DNA of 15,583 nt, taken from positions 1-15,583 of the forward strand of contig JASHRY010000162.1 in NCBI GenBank assembly GCA_030037105.1, given 5' to 3'. Every line of letters begins with the position of its first letter. Position 1 is the stretch's first letter. Source of the DNA: Xanthobacteraceae bacterium (lineage in GTDB: Bacteria > Pseudomonadota > Alphaproteobacteria > Rhizobiales > Xanthobacteraceae). The notes beneath the pieces are model-generated. The model made no database searches. It worked only from the letters and a program-made list of their open reading frames with translations, and was not told the DNA's origin. The translations under genes were made by a program, and so were the position numbers. Positions 14,495 to 15,583 of the stretch are shown here, one piece after another.

Positions 14495-14992
14495 GTGCGC
14501 CGCCGGTCTCTATATAATGGAACCGCGGCGCCGCGCCTATGCAGGCCGCTGCGTCGATTGACGACGCTTGCCGCCGTGCTTTGCGCGTTTGCCGTCGCCG
14601 GCTGCTCCTATCAGCTCGCCTCGCTCATTTCGAAGAGCGATGCGGACCCGGACACGACCGGCGCCATCGGTCGACCAAGCGAGCAGGCCGGCCATAAGGC
14701 GGATGCTTCGGAGCCGACGGAGGTCGATCTCGCCTATGCGCGTGAGGTTGCCACGTACGCGCTGACGCGCGGCGGCAAGGATAACAGCATCCCCTGGGAG
14801 AATCCGCAGACCGGCGCCGGCGGCAACATCACCCCGCTCGCCGCCTCCTATAGCGAAGGCGGCTTCACCTGCCGCGATTTCCTTGCCAGCTATATGCGCG
14901 GAGGATCGGAATCCTGGCTGCAGGGCGAGGCTTGCCGCACCGATCACGGCAAGTGGGAGGTGAGGAGCCTGAAACCCTTCAACCGCGGCTGA
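14495..14992 (+). CDS. Small lipoprotein, RT0821/Lpp0805-type surface protein
   Basis: The product is a predicted lipoprotein. A hydrophobic stretch [13 protein letters not shown] ends in a lipobox (AVAGC) whose cysteine would be lipidated. The mature part (about 128 residues) has the conserved C-terminal block [36 protein letters not shown] and [13 protein letters not shown], resembling the RT0821/Lpp0805 surface proteins of alphaproteobacteria. The family function is unknown to me. The start is uncertain. The GTG at 14495 (165 aa, C37) gives a long basic n-region. The TTG at 14558 gives a very short signal without basic residues, while a rare CTG at 14549 would give the ideal [11 protein letters not shown]. 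If the TATAAT at 14513-14518 is the real -10, the GTG cannot be used. The ATG at 14432 overlaps pdxH and is unlikely. Confidence 0.75.
   Translation: MRRRSLYNGTAAPRLCRPLRRLTTLAAVLCAFAVAGCSYQLASLISKSDADPDTTGAIGRPSEQAGHKADASEPTEVDLAYAREVATYALTRGGKDNSIPWENPQTGAGGNITPLAASYSEGGFTCRDFLASYMRGGSESWLQGEACRTDHGKWEVRSLKPFNRG
14513..14518 (+). promoter_or_regulatory. Perfect TATAAT, candidate -10 for the lipoprotein gene
   Basis: TATAAT stands in the GC-rich pdxH/lipoprotein divergent region. Transcription would start near 14525, which would push the lipoprotein start downstream to 14549 or 14558. No good -35 is seen 16-18 bp upstream. The same AT-rich patch read on the minus strand (ATTATATAG) could serve pdxH, whose ATG is about 50 nt away. 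Confidence 0.4.
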
Positions 14993-15104
14993 TCGGGCTA
15001 TCTCGCGGCGCGGTGTTGCATTGCGGCGCGCCCGCTCAAGGCCCACATTGAAACGGACGCGGGCGGGCGGGGCCGGCCCCAAACCAAAGCGGAGTCGATG
15101 GGGA

Positions 15105-15583
15105 ATGCGCGATCCCTATGAGGTGTTGGGCGTCGATCGCAAGGCGAGCGCGGCCGACATCAAGAGCGCCTTCCGGCGGCAGGCCAAGAAACTCCATCCC
15201 GACGCCAACAAGAACGATCCGAAGGCGGCGTCGCGCTTTGCCGAGCTTAATGCCGCCTATGAAATCCTCGGCGAGGAGGACAAGCGCAAGGCGTATGACC
15301 GTGGCGAGATCGACGCCGAAGGCAAGCCGCGGTTCCGCGGCTTCGAAGGTTTTCGGGCCGGCCAAGGCGCTGGCGGCGCCGGCGGTCCCAGCGGCTTCGG
15401 ACAAGAGGCTGAATTCGAGACCTTCAGCTTCGGCCCGGAGGGTTTTACCCGCAGCACGCGGCGCGGCCGTGGCGCTGGATTCGGCAGCTTTGAGGACATC
15501 CTCAAGGAAGCCTTCGGCGGCATGGGCGCGGCGGGCGCGGCAGGGGCGGCAGGGGCGGCAGGGGCGGCAGGGGCAGGCGCCGG
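15105..15583 (+). CDS. DnaJ-family (J-domain) chaperone, 3' end beyond the window
   Basis: At least 159 residues are visible. The J-domain spans about residues 3-67, with the Hsp70-stimulating HPD triad at 31-33 ([10 protein letters not shown]) and [20 protein letters not shown] following. A Gly/Phe-rich linker comes next (about 75-140: [39 protein letters not shown]), and then Gly-Ala-Ala repeats to the edge. The lack of a zinc-finger region so far and the direct passage to a G/F linker suggest a CbpA-like class II J-protein rather than canonical DnaJ, but the C-terminal domains are not seen. The ATG at 15105 is used because residue 4 onward matches the J-domain start (DPYEVLGV). GGAG at 15091-15094 is 10 nt upstream; the ATG at 15098 is out of frame. 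It would act with DnaK in the cytoplasm. Confidence 0.9.
   Translation, partial: MRDPYEVLGVDRKASAADIKSAFRRQAKKLHPDANKNDPKAASRFAELNAAYEILGEEDKRKAYDRGEIDAEGKPRFRGFEGFRAGQGAGGAGGPSGFGQEAEFETFSFGPEGFTRSTRRGRGAGFGSFEDILKEAFGGMGAAGAAGAAGAAGAAGAGA
15525..15581 (+). repeat. In-frame 9-bp tandem repeat encoding Gly-Ala-Ala
   Basis: Five consecutive 9-bp units encode GAA (15525-15569). The last three are identical (GGGGCGGCA, 15543-15569); the first two differ at third codon positions. A shorter, altered unit follows to the edge. Because the unit is a multiple of three, length changes by slippage would keep the frame of the J-protein open. The repeat may continue outside the window. Confidence 0.85.

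Overview
The window is high-GC DNA (mid-60s percent by eye) with alphaproteobacterial gene content. It carries an RpoD with an acidic, non-conserved linker before region 2, a DmeF-type CDF efflux pump, a pdxH - small lipoprotein - DnaJ block of a kind I recall from Rhizobiales genomes, and several short intergenic palindromes resembling Rhizobiales dispersed repeats. I infer a Rhizobiales (Hyphomicrobiales) member near Bradyrhizobium or Xanthobacteraceae. This rests on protein resemblance and recalled repeat sequences, not on a search.

Layout. Positions 3-1451 (+) hold the 3' two-thirds of rpoD, cut at the left edge. After a repeat-rich spacer comes a secreted or anchored DUF1444 (YtpQ-like) protein (1669-2532, +). 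A long imperfect hairpin repeat then precedes a four-gene + strand cluster: dmeF (2802-3728), a periplasmic VanX/DdpX-type D-Ala-D-Ala dipeptidase (3766-4449), an alpha/beta hydrolase (4488-5432) and an unknown 226-aa protein joined to it by an ATGA overlap (5429-6109). This cluster converges with a tightly coupled minus-strand operon, livH-livM-livG-livF (9409 down to 6084), a branched-chain amino acid type ABC importer without an adjacent substrate-binding protein.

A cupin gene (10043-9600, -) and an FAD-dependent aromatic-ring monooxygenase (10115-11326, +) are divergent across 71 bp. A 342-bp gene-free stretch leads to an orphan soluble GAF sensor histidine kinase (11669-12946, +). Its stop codon directly abuts the stop of a convergent SDR oxidoreductase (13690-12947, -). 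pdxH (14458-13817, -) is divergent from a small lipoprotein gene (about 14495-14992, +). A DnaJ-family gene starts at 15105 and runs off the right edge within a 9-bp coding tandem repeat.

How the genes work together: housekeeping functions (sigma factor, PLP synthesis, chaperone) flank an accessory middle. The liv importer, cupin and ring hydroxylase could form a small-molecule uptake and catabolism neighbourhood, but that is inference from proximity. I see no phage, transposase, CRISPR, tRNA or rRNA, and no convincing new multi-gene system. The most open items are the coupled hydrolase plus unknown protein, the liv operon with its unusual LivG, the kinase whose tail seems to be read through a dispersed repeat, and the repeat elements themselves.
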